From: Mycolicibacterium sp. TY81
GTDB lineage: Bacteria > Actinomycetota > Actinomycetes > Mycobacteriales > Mycobacteriaceae
Assembly (NCBI RefSeq): GCF_018326285.1
Contig: NZ_AP023362.1
Location: forward strand, 3,844,001 to 3,908,000
DNA length: 64,000 bases
Direction: 5' to 3'
In this document: positions 18,187-27,203 of the stretch, in pieces
Layout of the letters: every line of letters begins with the position of its first letter
How positions within the stretch are numbered: the stretch's first letter is position 1
Made by a program: the position numbers and the translations under genes
Notes under the pieces: model-generated
Databases searched by the model: none
What the model was told of the DNA's origin: nothing
Seen by the model: only the letters and a program-made list of their open reading frames with translations

Positions 18187-19377
18187 TCACTTGATGATCT
18201 TGGTGACGCGACCCGCGCCGACGGTACGACCGCCCTCACGGATGGCGAAACGCAGACCCTCGTCCATGGCGACCGGCTGGATCAGCACGACGGAGATGTC
18301 GGTGTTGTCACCGGGCATGACCATCTCGGTGCCCTCGGGGAGGGTAACCACGCCCGTCACGTCCGTGGTACGGAAGTAGAACTGCGGGCGGTAGTTGTTG
18401 AAGAACGGCGTGTGGCGGCCACCCTCGTCCTTGGACAGGATGTAGACGCTGCCCTCGAACTCGGTGTGCGGGGTGGTGGTGCCGGGCTTCACGACGACCT
18501 GGCCACGCTCGACCTCTTCGCGCTTGATACCACGAACCAGCAGACCGACGTTGTCGCCGGCCTGGCCCTGGTCGAGCAGCTTGCGGAACATCTCGACACC
18601 GGTGACAGTGGTCTTGGTCGTGGTCGGGCGGATGCCGACGATCTCGACCTCTTCGTTGACGTTGATCACGCCACGCTCGACACGGCCGGTCACCACGGTG
18701 CCACGACCGGTGATGGTGAAGACGTCCTCAACGGGCATCAGGAACGGCTTGTCGGTCTCGCGAACCGGGTCCGGGATGGACTCGTCGACGGCCTCCATGA
18801 GCTCCTCGACGGACTTGACCCAGGTCGGGTCGCCCTCGAGCGCCTTCAGCGCCGAGACGCGGACCACGGGGGCCTCCTCGTCGAAGTCCTGAGCCGACAG
18901 CAGCTCGCGGACCTCCATCTCGACGAGCTCCAGGAGCTCCTCGTCCTCAACCATGTCGGACTTGTTCAGCGCGACGAGGATGTAGGGCACGCCGACCTGG
19001 CGGGCGAGCAGCACGTGCTCACGGGTCTGCGGCATCGGGCCGTCGGTGGCGGCGACCACGAGGATTGCGCCGTCCATCTGGGCGGCACCGGTGATCATGT
19101 TCTTGATGTAGTCAGCGTGACCGGGGGCGTCCACGTGGGCGTAGTGGCGCTTGTCGGTCTGGTACTCAACATGCGAGATGTTGATGGTGATACCGCGCTG
19201 ACGCTCCTCGGGCGCGTTGTCGATCTGGTCGAATGCGCGCGATTCGTTCAAATCGGGGTACTTGTCGTGCAGAACCTTGGTGATTGCTGCAGTCAGCGTG
19301 GTCTTGCCGTGGTCAACGTGACCGATGGTCCCGATGTTGACGTGCGGCTTCGTCCGCTCGAACTTCGCCTTCGCCAC
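18187..19377 (-). CDS. tuf: Elongation factor Tu
   Basis: EF-Tu is the GTPase that delivers aminoacyl-tRNA to the ribosome. The G motifs are [10 protein letters not shown] (P-loop), DAPGHADY (switch II, with the catalytic His) and NKSDMV; beta-barrel domains II and III follow, with the kirromycin-region sequence near the C-terminus. The length of 396 aa matches mycobacterial EF-Tu. The GTG start at 19377 has AGGAGG upstream (CCAGGAGGACACAGAA). It is the last gene of rpsL-rpsG-fusA-tuf, 89 bp after fusA, and ends at a strong terminator. Confidence 0.98.
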   Translation of the reverse strand: MAKAKFERTKPHVNIGTIGHVDHGKTTLTAAITKVLHDKYPDLNESRAFDQIDNAPEERQRGITINISHVEYQTDKRHYAHVDAPGHADYIKNMITGAAQMDGAILVVAATDGPMPQTREHVLLARQVGVPYILVALNKSDMVEDEELLELVEMEVRELLSAQDFDEEAPVVRVSALKALEGDPTWVKSVEELMEAVDESIPDPVRETDKPFLMPVEDVFTITGRGTVVTGRVERGVINVNEEVEIVGIRPTTTKTTVTGVEMFRKLLDQGQAGDNVGLLVRGIKREEVERGQVVVKPGTTTPHTEFEGSVYILSKDEGGRHTPFFNNYRPQFYFRTTDVTGVVTLPEGTEMVMPGDNTDISVVLIQPVAMDEGLRFAIREGGRTVGAGRVTKIIK

Positions 19378-19466
19378 TTCTGTGTCCTCCTGGACTTGTT
19401 GGTGCTTTGGTTAAGCAGTGTTGATGTGTTCAGTTGTGTGGTCTGCCGCAGCAAACGGGTCAGAGA

Positions 19467-21569
19467 CTACTGGCCCGTCGCCTTGGCGATGATCTCCTTC
19501 GACACGTTCGCCGGAACTTCGGCGTACGAGTCGAACACCATGGAGTAGTTCGCCCGGCCCTGGGTCTTCGACCGGAGGTCGCCGACGTAGCCGAACATTT
19601 CGGACAGCGGAACCTGTGCCTTGACGACACGAGCACCACTGCGCTCCTCCATGGCCTGGATCTGGCCACGGCGGGAGTTCAGGTCGCCGATCACGTCGCC
19701 CATGTAGTCCTCGGGCGTGGTGACCTCGACGGCCATGATCGGTTCCAGGATGACCGGCTGCGCGGCAGACGCAGCCTTCTTCAGTGCCTGCGAACCGGCG
19801 ACCTTGAAGGCCATTTCCGACGAGTCGACGTCGTGGTAGGCGCCGTCGAGCAGCGTCACCTTGAGGTTGACCAGCGGGTAGCCGGCCAAGATGCCGTACT
19901 GCATCGCGTCCTGCGCACCGGCATCCACCGACGGGATGTACTCACGCGGGATACGGCCACCGGTGACCTTGTTCTCGAATTCGTAGGTCGCACCGTCTTC
20001 GCCGACGAAGGGCTCGACGTTGATGATGACCTTCGCGAACTGGCCCGATCCACCGGTCTGCTTCTTGTGGGTGAACTCCACGTTCTGCACGGCCTTGCGG
20101 ATGGTCTCGCGGTAGGCGACCTGCGGCTTACCGACGTTGGCCTCGACCTTGAACTCGCGACGCATGCGGTCCACCAGGATGTCCAGGTGGAGCTCGCCCA
20201 TACCGCCGATGACGGTCTGGCCGGTCTCCTGGTCCAGGTGCACCTTGAAGGTCGGGTCCTCTTCGGCGAGCTTCTGGATCGCCGTGCCCAGCTTCTCCTG
20301 GTCGCTCTTGGTCTTGGGCTCGATGGCCACCTCGATAACCGGGTCCGGGAACGTCATGGACTCCAGCACGATCTGGTTGGCCGGGTCGCACAGGGTGTCA
20401 CCGGTGGTGGTGTCCTTGAGGCCGATGACCGCGTAGATGTGACCAGCGGCAGCCGACTCGACCGGGTTCTCCTTGTTGGAGTGCATCTGGAACAGCTTGC
20501 CCAGACGCTCCTTCTTGCCCTTGGTCGAGTTGATGACCTGAGCACCGGAGTCGACCTTGCCCGAGTAGACGCGGACGTAGGTCAGCTTGCCGAAGAACGG
20601 GTGCGTGGCGACCTTGAACGCCAGGCCCGAGAACGGCTCGTCGGCCGACGGCTTGCGCGAGATGATCTCGTCTTCCTTGCCCGGGACGTGGCCTTCGGCG
20701 GCCGGGACGTCCAGCGGGGTCGGGAGGTAGTCGATGACCGCGTCGAGCATGGGCTGCACACCCTTGTTCTTGAACGCGGAACCACACAGCACCGGGTACG
20801 CGGCGCTGGTGACGGTGAGCTTGCGCAGACCGCCCTTGATCTCCTCGATGGTCAGCTCTTCGCCGCCCAGGTACTTCTCCAGCAGCGCCTCGTCGGTCTC
20901 GGCGACCGCCTCGATCATGGCGGTGCGGTACTCCTCGGCCTTCTCCTGCAGGTCGGCCGGGATGTCGACGACGTCGTACTTCTCGCCGAGCTTGGTCTCG
21001 CCGCGCCAGACCTTGGCCTTCATCTCGACCAGGTCGACGACGCCCTCGAAGTCACCTTCGGAGCCGATCGGCAGCTGGATCGGGATGACGTTGGCGCCCA
21101 GGCGGTCCTTCATGGTCTGGACCGAGAAGTAGAAGTCGGCGCCCAGCTTGTCCATCTTGTTGACGAAGCAGATGCGCGGCACGTCGTACTTGTCGGCCTG
21201 GCGCCACACCTGCTCGGACTGCGGCTCCACGCCTTCCTTGCCGTCGAAGACGGCAACGGCACCGTCGAGCACGCGCAGCGAACGCTCCACCTCGACGGTG
21301 AAGTCGACGTGGCCCGGGGTGTCGATGATGTTGATCTGGTTGTCGTTCCAGAAACAGGTGGTGGCAGCGGAGGTGATGGTGATACCACGCTCCTGCTCCT
21401 GCTCCATCCAGTCCATGGTGGCCGCGCCGTCATGGACCTCACCGATCTTGTACGAGATACCGGTGTAGAAGAGGATGCGCTCGGTCGTCGTCGTCTTGCC
21501 GGCGTCGATGTGCGCCATGATGCCGATGTTGCGGACCTTGTTCAGGTCGGTCAGCACGTCCTGTGCCAC
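19467..21569 (-). CDS. fusA: Elongation factor G
   Basis: EF-G is the translocase GTPase of translation. Motifs: [19 protein letters not shown] (P-loop), [23 protein letters not shown] (G3) and [10 protein letters not shown] (G4); domains II-V follow, with the domain-IV loop [17 protein letters not shown]. At 700 aa it matches mycobacterial EF-G1 (fusA1). The start is GTG. It lies 110 bp after rpsG and 89 bp before tuf in the str operon. Confidence 0.98.
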   Translation of the reverse strand: MAQDVLTDLNKVRNIGIMAHIDAGKTTTTERILFYTGISYKIGEVHDGAATMDWMEQEQERGITITSAATTCFWNDNQINIIDTPGHVDFTVEVERSLRVLDGAVAVFDGKEGVEPQSEQVWRQADKYDVPRICFVNKMDKLGADFYFSVQTMKDRLGANVIPIQLPIGSEGDFEGVVDLVEMKAKVWRGETKLGEKYDVVDIPADLQEKAEEYRTAMIEAVAETDEALLEKYLGGEELTIEEIKGGLRKLTVTSAAYPVLCGSAFKNKGVQPMLDAVIDYLPTPLDVPAAEGHVPGKEDEIISRKPSADEPFSGLAFKVATHPFFGKLTYVRVYSGKVDSGAQVINSTKGKKERLGKLFQMHSNKENPVESAAAGHIYAVIGLKDTTTGDTLCDPANQIVLESMTFPDPVIEVAIEPKTKSDQEKLGTAIQKLAEEDPTFKVHLDQETGQTVIGGMGELHLDILVDRMRREFKVEANVGKPQVAYRETIRKAVQNVEFTHKKQTGGSGQFAKVIINVEPFVGEDGATYEFENKVTGGRIPREYIPSVDAGAQDAMQYGILAGYPLVNLKVTLLDGAYHDVDSSEMAFKVAGSQALKKAASAAQPVILEPIMAVEVTTPEDYMGDVIGDLNSRRGQIQAMEERSGARVVKAQVPLSEMFGYVGDLRSKTQGRANYSMVFDSYAEVPANVSKEIIAKATGQ

Positions 21570-21679
21570 GGCTAGATTCCCACTCTTTCAGTTGCTTTAA
21601 GTAAATCCGCGTCGCCCGGTAGGGCGGTCAGTTGTGAATCAGATGCGCCGGCCGCCGACATTGGCGGCCGGCGATTGAG

Positions 21680-22150
21680 TCACCAGCGGTAGTGCGCGAA
21701 GGCCCGGTTCGCCTCGGCCATCTTGTGGGTGTCCTCGCGTCGCTTGACGGCGGCACCCAGACCGTTGCTGGCGTCCAGGATTTCGTTGGCCAGGCGCTCG
21801 ACCATGGTCTTCTCGCGGCGAGCCTTCGAGAAGCTGACCAGCCAGCGCAGCGCCAGGGTGGTCGAACGGTCCGGGCGAACCTCGACCGGCACCTGGTAGG
21901 TCGCGCCACCGACACGGCGGCTGCGGACCTCGAGGGACGGCTTGACGTTGTCCATGGCGCGCTTCAGCGTCACGACGGGGTCGGTACCGGTCTTCTCACG
22001 AGCCTGCTCAAGGGCGCCGTAGACGATGCGCTCGGCCAGCGACTTCTTGCCGTCCAGCAGCACCTTGTTGACGAGCTGGGTGACCAGCTGCGAACCGTAG
22101 ACCGGGTCGTTGACCAGCGGCCGCTTCGGCGCGGGGCCCTTGCGTGGCAT
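21680..22150 (-). CDS. rpsG: 30S ribosomal protein S7
   Basis: S7 is the primary assembly protein of the 30S head and binds 16S rRNA and the E-site. The sequence [47 protein letters not shown] is typical of actinobacterial S7, as is the end AHYRW. The length is 156 aa. The start ATG overlaps the rpsL stop by one base (TAATG), a translational-coupling arrangement. Confidence 0.98.
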   Translation of the reverse strand: MPRKGPAPKRPLVNDPVYGSQLVTQLVNKVLLDGKKSLAERIVYGALEQAREKTGTDPVVTLKRAMDNVKPSLEVRSRRVGGATYQVPVEVRPDRSTTLALRWLVSFSKARREKTMVERLANEILDASNGLGAAVKRREDTHKMAEANRAFAHYRW

Positions 22151-22524
22151 TAGCTCTTCTCCTTCTTGGCGCCGTAACGGCTGCGTGCCTGCTTGCGGTT
22201 CTTGACACCCTGGGTGTCCAGCGAGCCGCGGATGATCTTGTAGCGCACACCGGGGAGGTCCTTCACACGACCGCCACGCACGAGCACCATCGAGTGCTCC
22301 TGCAGGTTGTGGCCTTCACCCGGGATGTAGGCCGTGACCTCAACCTGGCTCGTCAGCTTCACACGGGCGACCTTGCGCAGCGCCGAGTTCGGCTTCTTGG
22401 GGGTGGTGGTGTACACGCGGGTGCACACACCACGACGCTGCGGGCTGCCCTTGAGCGCCGCGGTCTTGACCTTGGCGGTCTTGTCGTGGCGACCCTTGCG
22501 GACCAGCTGGTTGATGGTTGGCAT
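22150..22524 (-). CDS. rpsL: 30S ribosomal protein S12
   Basis: S12 is the decoding-centre protein of the 30S subunit and the classical streptomycin-resistance locus. At 124 aa it is full length. Lys43 ([19 protein letters not shown]) and Lys88 ([15 protein letters not shown]), whose substitution gives resistance, are both the sensitive wild type; Pro90 and Gly91 are unchanged. It is the first gene of the str operon; the 298 bp upstream to the SecD-like gene should hold the operon promoter. Confidence 0.98.
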   Translation of the reverse strand: MPTINQLVRKGRHDKTAKVKTAALKGSPQRRGVCTRVYTTTPKKPNSALRKVARVKLTSQVEVTAYIPGEGHNLQEHSMVLVRGGRVKDLPGVRYKIIRGSLDTQGVKNRKQARSRYGAKKEKS

Positions 22525-22822
22525 CTATCGGCTTTCTGTGTTGCGTTCGTACTGCGGTTTAAGTCTCTGTACTGCGGTTTTCGTCCGATCGCATACCCCG
22601 CGTCCGGGCGTGTCGCACGAGGCTAGGCACAGACCTTTCGGTGCACCACGGACATGCGAATTGGCCCGGCGTGCAGGCATGCCTACAAACACAATGGATG
22701 CAAGCGCCCAGTCGGCCAGGCACGAACCACCACGATACCAGTACGGACCGCCACGATCCAAACCCGCACGGGGCACTCAAACCGCAGGTCAGAACGGTGC
22801 AGCCGGGATCGTGATCAACACC
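22525..22822 (-). promoter_or_regulatory. rpsL upstream region with a tandem 12-bp repeat
   Basis: No gene is evident in these 298 bp. On the plus strand GTACTGCGGTTT occurs twice, at 22549-22560 and 22569-22580, starting 25 bp before the rpsL ATG; on the transcript this is a duplicated AAACCGCAGTAC in the leader. A TATGCG hexamer near 22590-22595 (minus strand) with TGCGAC about 16 bp upstream is a weak promoter candidate for the str operon. Confidence 0.45.
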
Positions 22823-23965
22823 TTACCGTTGGCGCGATCCCCATCGGGTCATCAGAACCACTCCGAGGATGACCGCGAAGATCACCACCACCCCGCCGCC
22901 GAGAACCGCGATTCGTTGCACCGACCAGAACGACGGCGCGATCCGACCCGTCTGCACCGACTGCACCGATATCGGCAGCTGCAGCGGCCCGCCGGCCACC
23001 ACGGCGGCGAACGACTTCGCCGAATCGGCGGTGAACTGCCCGTGGATCTGGGTGCGTCCCGTCGTGATGGGTTCCAGCAGCGCCGGCGCACTGACGACCT
23101 GGGTGTCGACCGTGAAAGCGGTCCGGGCGCCGGTGTTGGCCGCGGTGAACGTCGACCAGACGTCGGCGGCCTTGTCGTCGAAGGTGACGAAGACGACGAA
23201 GTCGCCGCGCTGCCCGCCCTGGCGCGCCGAGGCGTCCTTGATCTGGTCACCGCCGATGATCAACTTGTCCAGCAGATACACCTGCTTGCCGTCGTCGGAG
23301 CAGGTGACGAGCGGCAGCTTGGGGTCGTCATGGTCGGCGAGCGCGTCCGGCTGCCCGCAGCGCGTGGCCTGGAACTGCAGCGACAACACCTGAATCTGCG
23401 GCTGGGTGCTCTGCCGCAGCGCCTTCTCATCGGCGATGCGCTGGCTGTCGGCCGCCTTCGGGGCCGACGGGGTCTGGGACGCCGGCTCGGCCTGCGCCGG
23501 AATCGTGTGGATGACGGGCCGTATATAGAGGCGGCCGACGGCGGTGATGCCGCGCAGCTGCGCCTCGGTGACGTCGGTGGCGCTGACCTTGAGCGTGTTC
23601 CCGTCCAGCCCGACGGTCACGTCGTGGCCACCGAGGTGGTTGATCCGGGATTCGACGACCTTGCGGGTCTGCGCGAGGGCATCCGGCGCCGTTCCGGGCG
23701 GCGCCTGAATCGCGACCGACGCGTGGACCACCGGACGGGGCGGGCCGGCGCGCCAGATGTCCCGGGTCACGAACACCGTCGCGCCATAACTGAGGATCAG
23801 CACTGCCAGCACCAGGGCGACCAGCCAGCGGGGCACGCCGGACGGCGCGGGCACGGGCGGCGGCCACCCGGGCGGCATCGCCGGTGGCATCCCCGGCGGC
23901 ATGAAGCCCGGCGGTGGTGGCTGGGGCGGGTGCGGCGGCTGCCAGCCGCTGTGGTCGTCAGACAT
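22823..23965 (-). CDS. SecD-like P1-head-domain membrane protein
   Basis: A 380-aa protein of unknown function. A cytoplasmic N-terminus rich in Pro, Gly and Met is followed by TM1 (about 46-68, WLVALVLAVLILSYGATVFV). The extracytoplasmic region resembles the SecD P1 head: VVESRINHLGGHDVTVGLDGNTLKVSATDVTEAQL, then FTVDTQVVSAPALLEPITTGRTQIHGQFTADSAKSFAAVVAGGPLQLPI, the SecD-type sequence leading into TM2. One further TM (about 350-372) ends the protein, so the other SecD channel helices are missing. The ATG at 23965 has AGGGGAG 6 nt upstream; a GTG at 23968 is possible. It lies 15 bp after a TetR gene, likely cotranscribed. Confidence 0.75.
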   Translation of the reverse strand: MSDDHSGWQPPHPPQPPPPGFMPPGMPPAMPPGWPPPVPAPSGVPRWLVALVLAVLILSYGATVFVTRDIWRAGPPRPVVHASVAIQAPPGTAPDALAQTRKVVESRINHLGGHDVTVGLDGNTLKVSATDVTEAQLRGITAVGRLYIRPVIHTIPAQAEPASQTPSAPKAADSQRIADEKALRQSTQPQIQVLSLQFQATRCGQPDALADHDDPKLPLVTCSDDGKQVYLLDKLIIGGDQIKDASARQGGQRGDFVVFVTFDDKAADVWSTFTAANTGARTAFTVDTQVVSAPALLEPITTGRTQIHGQFTADSAKSFAAVVAGGPLQLPISVQSVQTGRIAPSFWSVQRIAVLGGGVVVIFAVILGVVLMTRWGSRQR

Positions 23966-23980
23966 CACGCGCTCCCCTGA

Positions 23981-24622
23981 TCAAGCCGAGTCGCGCTCGT
24001 TCATCCCTCGGGCCAGCCGTACCACCATGTCGGTGAACACCGCGTCGGTGTCGACACCGTCCATCACGCCCGTCATCTCCAGCAACACGAAACCGTGCAG
24101 GGCCGACCAGAACTCCAGCGCCGCGTAGAAGGCGTTCTCACCGTCGAGTCCGTACGACGCCAGAACCGCGATCACCGGCCCGGCCGCCGCGTGCGTCGCG
24201 GCGGTGTACTCGGGGTCGTCGCCACCCAGCGGCATCCGGGTGAAGGCCGAGTACCGACCCGGATGGTGATGGGCGTAGCTGCGGTAGGCACTGGCCATGG
24301 CCATCACGGCGTCGTCCCGGCTGCGGCCCTCGCCGACCGTGTTGAGCATGCCGATGATGTCGTCGATGACGCGCATCCGGACGGTGCGGCGCAGGTCATC
24401 GAGGCTCTGCACGTGGTTGTACAGCGACGGGCCCTTGGTGCCGAGCTGGTTGGCCAGTGCGTTGATGGTCAGCGCATCCCAGCCCTCGCGGTCGAGGAAG
24501 GTCAGTGCCGCGCTGACGATCGAGTCCCGGCTGAGCTTGGTGGCCCGCGCCGCCGCCCGCGGCCGCACCGGCGCAGCCGGTCGGGCATCCCCAACCGCTT
24601 GCGACTCTGGCCGAGGTGCCAT
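23981..24622 (-). CDS. TetR-family regulator (TetR_C_WHG type)
   Basis: A 213-aa repressor-type protein. A disordered Ala/Arg/Pro N-terminus of about 27 residues precedes the HTH (LSRDSIVSAALTFLDREGWDALTINALANQLGTKGPSLYNHVQSLDDLRRTV). The C-terminal domain contains YRSYAHHHPGRYSAFTRMPLGGDDPEY and ALEFWSALHGFVLLEMTGVM, as in the WHG C-terminal family. It corresponds to Rv0681, next to rpsL in M. tuberculosis. An imperfect site GGTTA-N11-TAACC at 24674-24694 upstream may be its operator. The ligand is unknown. Confidence 0.88.
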   Translation of the reverse strand: MAPRPESQAVGDARPAAPVRPRAAARATKLSRDSIVSAALTFLDREGWDALTINALANQLGTKGPSLYNHVQSLDDLRRTVRMRVIDDIIGMLNTVGEGRSRDDAVMAMASAYRSYAHHHPGRYSAFTRMPLGGDDPEYTAATHAAAGPVIAVLASYGLDGENAFYAALEFWSALHGFVLLEMTGVMDGVDTDAVFTDMVVRLARGMNERDSA

Positions 24623-24859
24623 CTGCCCGATCCTCCGGTGTTCTATCGTGATTCCACGGACCGCGGCGCGGTCGGTTAACTAATGACTCTAACCTCTGGA
24701 CGCTGCAGATACGTTGCCATTTGGGCGAATCTTGTAACCGCGTCTCATGGCAAGTCCCACAGAACGGACGAACCCACTCCGCAGCACCTGCCTCGCAACG
24801 TAGGCTCCCAGATACCGCAACACCGTGCACATCGCCGGACCAGAACGAAGGGAACCATC

Positions 24860-25228
24860 GTGAGTCGCACAGCATGGGGAACCGCATTGCTTGCCGGACT
24901 GCTGACGGTCCCGTTCGCGGTCGGCGCACCCAACGCCGCCGCGGTCAACGATGACACCCACATCGTCGGCACGGGCATCACCCAGACCCTCGACTGCCAC
25001 AACGGCACCCTGTTCGTCAACGGTAGCGGCAACACCATCACCGCGTTCGGTACCTGCTGGGCCGTCACCGTCCAGGGCTCGTCCAACACCGTCATCGCCG
25101 ACACGATCGTCAACGACGTCACCGCCTACGGCTTCAATCAGACGGTCATATTCCACAATGGGGATCCGGCACTCATCGACGTCGGTCACCAACTGGGATT
25201 GGGCAACCGGCTCAACAAGATCCCCTGA
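24860..25228 (+). CDS. Secreted DUF3060-type protein
   Basis: A 122-aa exported protein of unknown function. A signal peptide (SRTAWGTALLAGLLTVPFAVGAPNAAA, cleavage near residue 27) is followed by a small repetitive beta-structured domain (HIVGTGITQTLDC, VNGSGNTITAFGTC, VQGSSNTVIAD) as in DUF3060 proteins, with two Cys (likely a disulfide). The GTG at 24860 has GAAGGGA upstream. It is paired with a lipoprotein of the same domain family 48 bp downstream. Confidence 0.8.
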   Translation: MSRTAWGTALLAGLLTVPFAVGAPNAAAVNDDTHIVGTGITQTLDCHNGTLFVNGSGNTITAFGTCWAVTVQGSSNTVIADTIVNDVTAYGFNQTVIFHNGDPALIDVGHQLGLGNRLNKIP

Positions 25229-25276
25229 CCGGGTTCCGCTCCGGGTGCCGGTAACGCCGACAGGGAGGGACACCGC

Positions 25277-25708
25277 ATGAACCCCAACCGAATCGCGATG
25301 GCGGCGGGCGTCGTCACCGCAGCCGCTCTGCTGCTGACCGGCTGCGGATCGCAGGACAGCAATTCCGGTAGCAGCAGTTCGAGCGCCGCCGGCACGGCAG
25401 GCACCTCCGGCGTGCCGACGACAGCGCAGGTCGAGGTGGGCAACACCATCAACTACAGCGCCGTCGGCACCACGCGGGAAATCGACTGCGGCAGCGGCAA
25501 ATCGCTGACCGTGGGCGGCGCCAACAACACGCTGACCGTCAAGGGCACCTGCGCGAAGGCCAACATCGGCGGCACCGACAATAAGGTGACGTTCGACAAG
25601 GTCGACCAGGAGCTCGACGTCGTCGGCATGCACGCCACCGTCACCTACAAGGACGGCTCGCCGAAGGTCAGCAACACGGGCTCCGGCAACACCGTCACCA
25701 AGGGCTGA
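25277..25708 (+). CDS. DUF3060-type lipoprotein
   Basis: A 143-aa lipoprotein. The signal peptide ends in the lipobox LLTGC (Cys23), so it is predicted to be diacylated and anchored outside the membrane. A Ser/Gly linker (SQDSNSGSSSSSAAGTAGTSG) leads to the DUF3060-type repeat domain (INYSAVGTTREIDCGSGKSLTVGGANNTLTVKGTCAKANIGGTDNKVTF). The domain matches the secreted protein upstream, with one soluble and one tethered version. M. tuberculosis Rv0679c is a lipoprotein at the equivalent location. GGGAGGG precedes the ATG. It is convergent with echA5, with a 3-bp gap. Confidence 0.85.
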   Translation: MNPNRIAMAAGVVTAAALLLTGCGSQDSNSGSSSSSAAGTAGTSGVPTTAQVEVGNTINYSAVGTTREIDCGSGKSLTVGGANNTLTVKGTCAKANIGGTDNKVTFDKVDQELDVVGMHATVTYKDGSPKVSNTGSGNTVTKG

Positions 25709-25711
25709 ACC

Positions 25712-26476
25712 TCACGCCGGAGCGCCGTGCCGGCCCGCTCCCCCGGCGAACCGCTGCGCGCCCGCGAGCGACTCCGCGGCCACCTGCGAGAGGCTGGCGA
25801 ACTCGAATTCCATTGCGGATTGCTCGGATTCGCCCCACTGCCGCAGCGCGGACATCCGGTCGGCGCGCAGACACAACTGTGGCAACGCCGCCAGCTGGTG
25901 CGCGAGCTCTTCGGCCTTCGCCCGGGCCTGCCCGGGCGGCACGACGCGGTTCGCCAGGCCGATCTGCAGCGCCTCGGCGGCATCGACGGCACGGCCGGTG
26001 AGGATCAGGTCCATGGCCCGGCTGTGCCCGATCAGCCGCGGCAACCGGACCGTGCCACCGTCGATGAGCGGGACACCCCAGCGCCGGCAGAACACGCCGA
26101 AGGTCGCGTCCTCCTCGACGACGCGCAGGTCGCACCACACCGCGAGCTCCAGCCCGCCGGCGACGGCGTAGCCGCTGACCGCGGCGATGACCGGCTTGGA
26201 CAGCATCATCCGGCTCGGGCCCATCGGCCCCGGCCCCGTCCGGTGCGTCTGGTTCATCTCCGGGGTGCCGAACGCCTTGAGATCCGCTCCGGCACAGAAG
26301 GTTCCGTGGTCGCCCCACAACACCGCCACGGCGGCGGAGTCGTCGCGGTCGAACTCGTCGAACGCCTGGTACAGCGCTGCTGCCGTCGGCCCGTTGACGG
26401 CGTTGCGGGCGGCGGGCCGGTCGATGATGACCGTCGTCACCGGCCCGTTCTTCTCGACGCGCACAGGTTCGGTCAT
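25712..26476 (-). CDS. echA5: Enoyl-CoA hydratase/isomerase family protein EchA5-like
   Basis: A crotonase-fold protein of 254 aa acting on acyl-CoA thioesters. Oxyanion-hole segments are LWGDHGTFCAGADLKAFG and VSGYAVAGGLELAVWCDLRVV. The glutamates that catalyse hydration are not clearly present at the usual second position (WGVPLIDGGTVRLPRLIG), so isomerase or other crotonase chemistry is possible. The ATG overlaps the PaaX stop (ATGA). It is the third gene of an echA4-paaX-echA5 operon. The symbol follows the position of Rv0675. Confidence 0.85.
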   Translation of the reverse strand: MTEPVRVEKNGPVTTVIIDRPAARNAVNGPTAAALYQAFDEFDRDDSAAVAVLWGDHGTFCAGADLKAFGTPEMNQTHRTGPGPMGPSRMMLSKPVIAAVSGYAVAGGLELAVWCDLRVVEEDATFGVFCRRWGVPLIDGGTVRLPRLIGHSRAMDLILTGRAVDAAEALQIGLANRVVPPGQARAKAEELAHQLAALPQLCLRADRMSALRQWGESEQSAMEFEFASLSQVAAESLAGAQRFAGGAGRHGAPA

Positions 26477-27198
26477 GATGCCTCCATCGGTTCGTCGCGC
26501 CGCGCCACCAGCTCGGCGGCGAAGTCTGCATAGGCCTGCCGCAACTGCTCGCCGGGCCAGTCGCCCGGGAGCAGTTCGGCAGGTAGCACGGGGTCGGCCA
26601 ACAGGTGCCGGACGATCGCGGCCGCCGCCACGAACCGGCCGGGAACGTCGGCGACCGCGGCGATCTCGTCGAGCAGTCGACGGGCGGTCGCGGCCCAGGC
26701 GGGCAGATCCCACAGGACAGCGGCCAGACCCGCCGGATCGTCGTCCCGGCTGGTCAGCACCCGGGCGTTGGCCGTGATCTCCTCCGGCAGCTCGCCGGCC
26801 AGATTTGCCGGCCGCAGCCACAGGCCCTCACGCAGCTCTCCGAACCTGTTCTGCAGCAGGTCGTTTCGCAATTCGGCCCGCGTCCGGGCATCGGCGCCGA
26901 CCGTGGTGATGACGACTGTCGTCCAGTCACCGTGCCACGGCCGGGTGTTCGGGTCGATGGCGGCATCCTGCCGGCGTTGCCGCGCCAGCAGGCGGTCGGC
27001 GAGCCGGTAGCCGTCGGCCGAACGCACCAGATCACCGGCGCTGACCATGCGTGTCAACGCCACCCGCAGCGTCTGCTCCTTGATGTCGAAATCCGAAGTG
27101 AGCCGGAGCAACTCGGCCGCGGATGCCCACGCCGGGTGGGCACCCAGCAGCACGCTGAGCACCACCGACCGGGCGGTCATCCGCTTCAGCTCAGCCAT
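26473..27198 (-). CDS. PaaX-family transcriptional regulator
   Basis: A GntR-like regulator of the PaaX family, whose known member senses phenylacetyl-CoA. The N-terminal winged HTH is MTARSVVLSVLLGAHPAWASAAELLRLTSDFDIKEQTLRVALTRMVSAGDLVRSADGYRLADRLLARQRRQD; the central and C-terminal PaaX domains follow (WHGDWTTVVITT, LREGLWLRPANL, VRHLLADPVLPAELLPGDWPG). It is 241 aa. It corresponds to Rv0674 and lies between two crotonase genes, 5 bp after echA4 and overlapping echA5, so it is cotranscribed with its probable targets. No phenylacetate catabolic genes are nearby, so the effector may be another acyl-CoA. Confidence 0.9.
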   Translation of the reverse strand: MAELKRMTARSVVLSVLLGAHPAWASAAELLRLTSDFDIKEQTLRVALTRMVSAGDLVRSADGYRLADRLLARQRRQDAAIDPNTRPWHGDWTTVVITTVGADARTRAELRNDLLQNRFGELREGLWLRPANLAGELPEEITANARVLTSRDDDPAGLAAVLWDLPAWAATARRLLDEIAAVADVPGRFVAAAAIVRHLLADPVLPAELLPGDWPGEQLRQAYADFAAELVARRDEPMEAS

Positions 27199-27203
27199 GG
27201 CCG

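Noticed and set aside
18016..21575. Long plus-strand frames opposite tuf and fusA
   Set aside because: Antisense to conserved genes and without motifs; typical of G+C-rich coding DNA.
24674..24694. GGTTA-N11-TAACC as a TetR operator upstream of the gene at 23981-24622
   Set aside because: Only five-base arms with a long spacer; too weak to list as a separate feature, and mentioned only under the gene.
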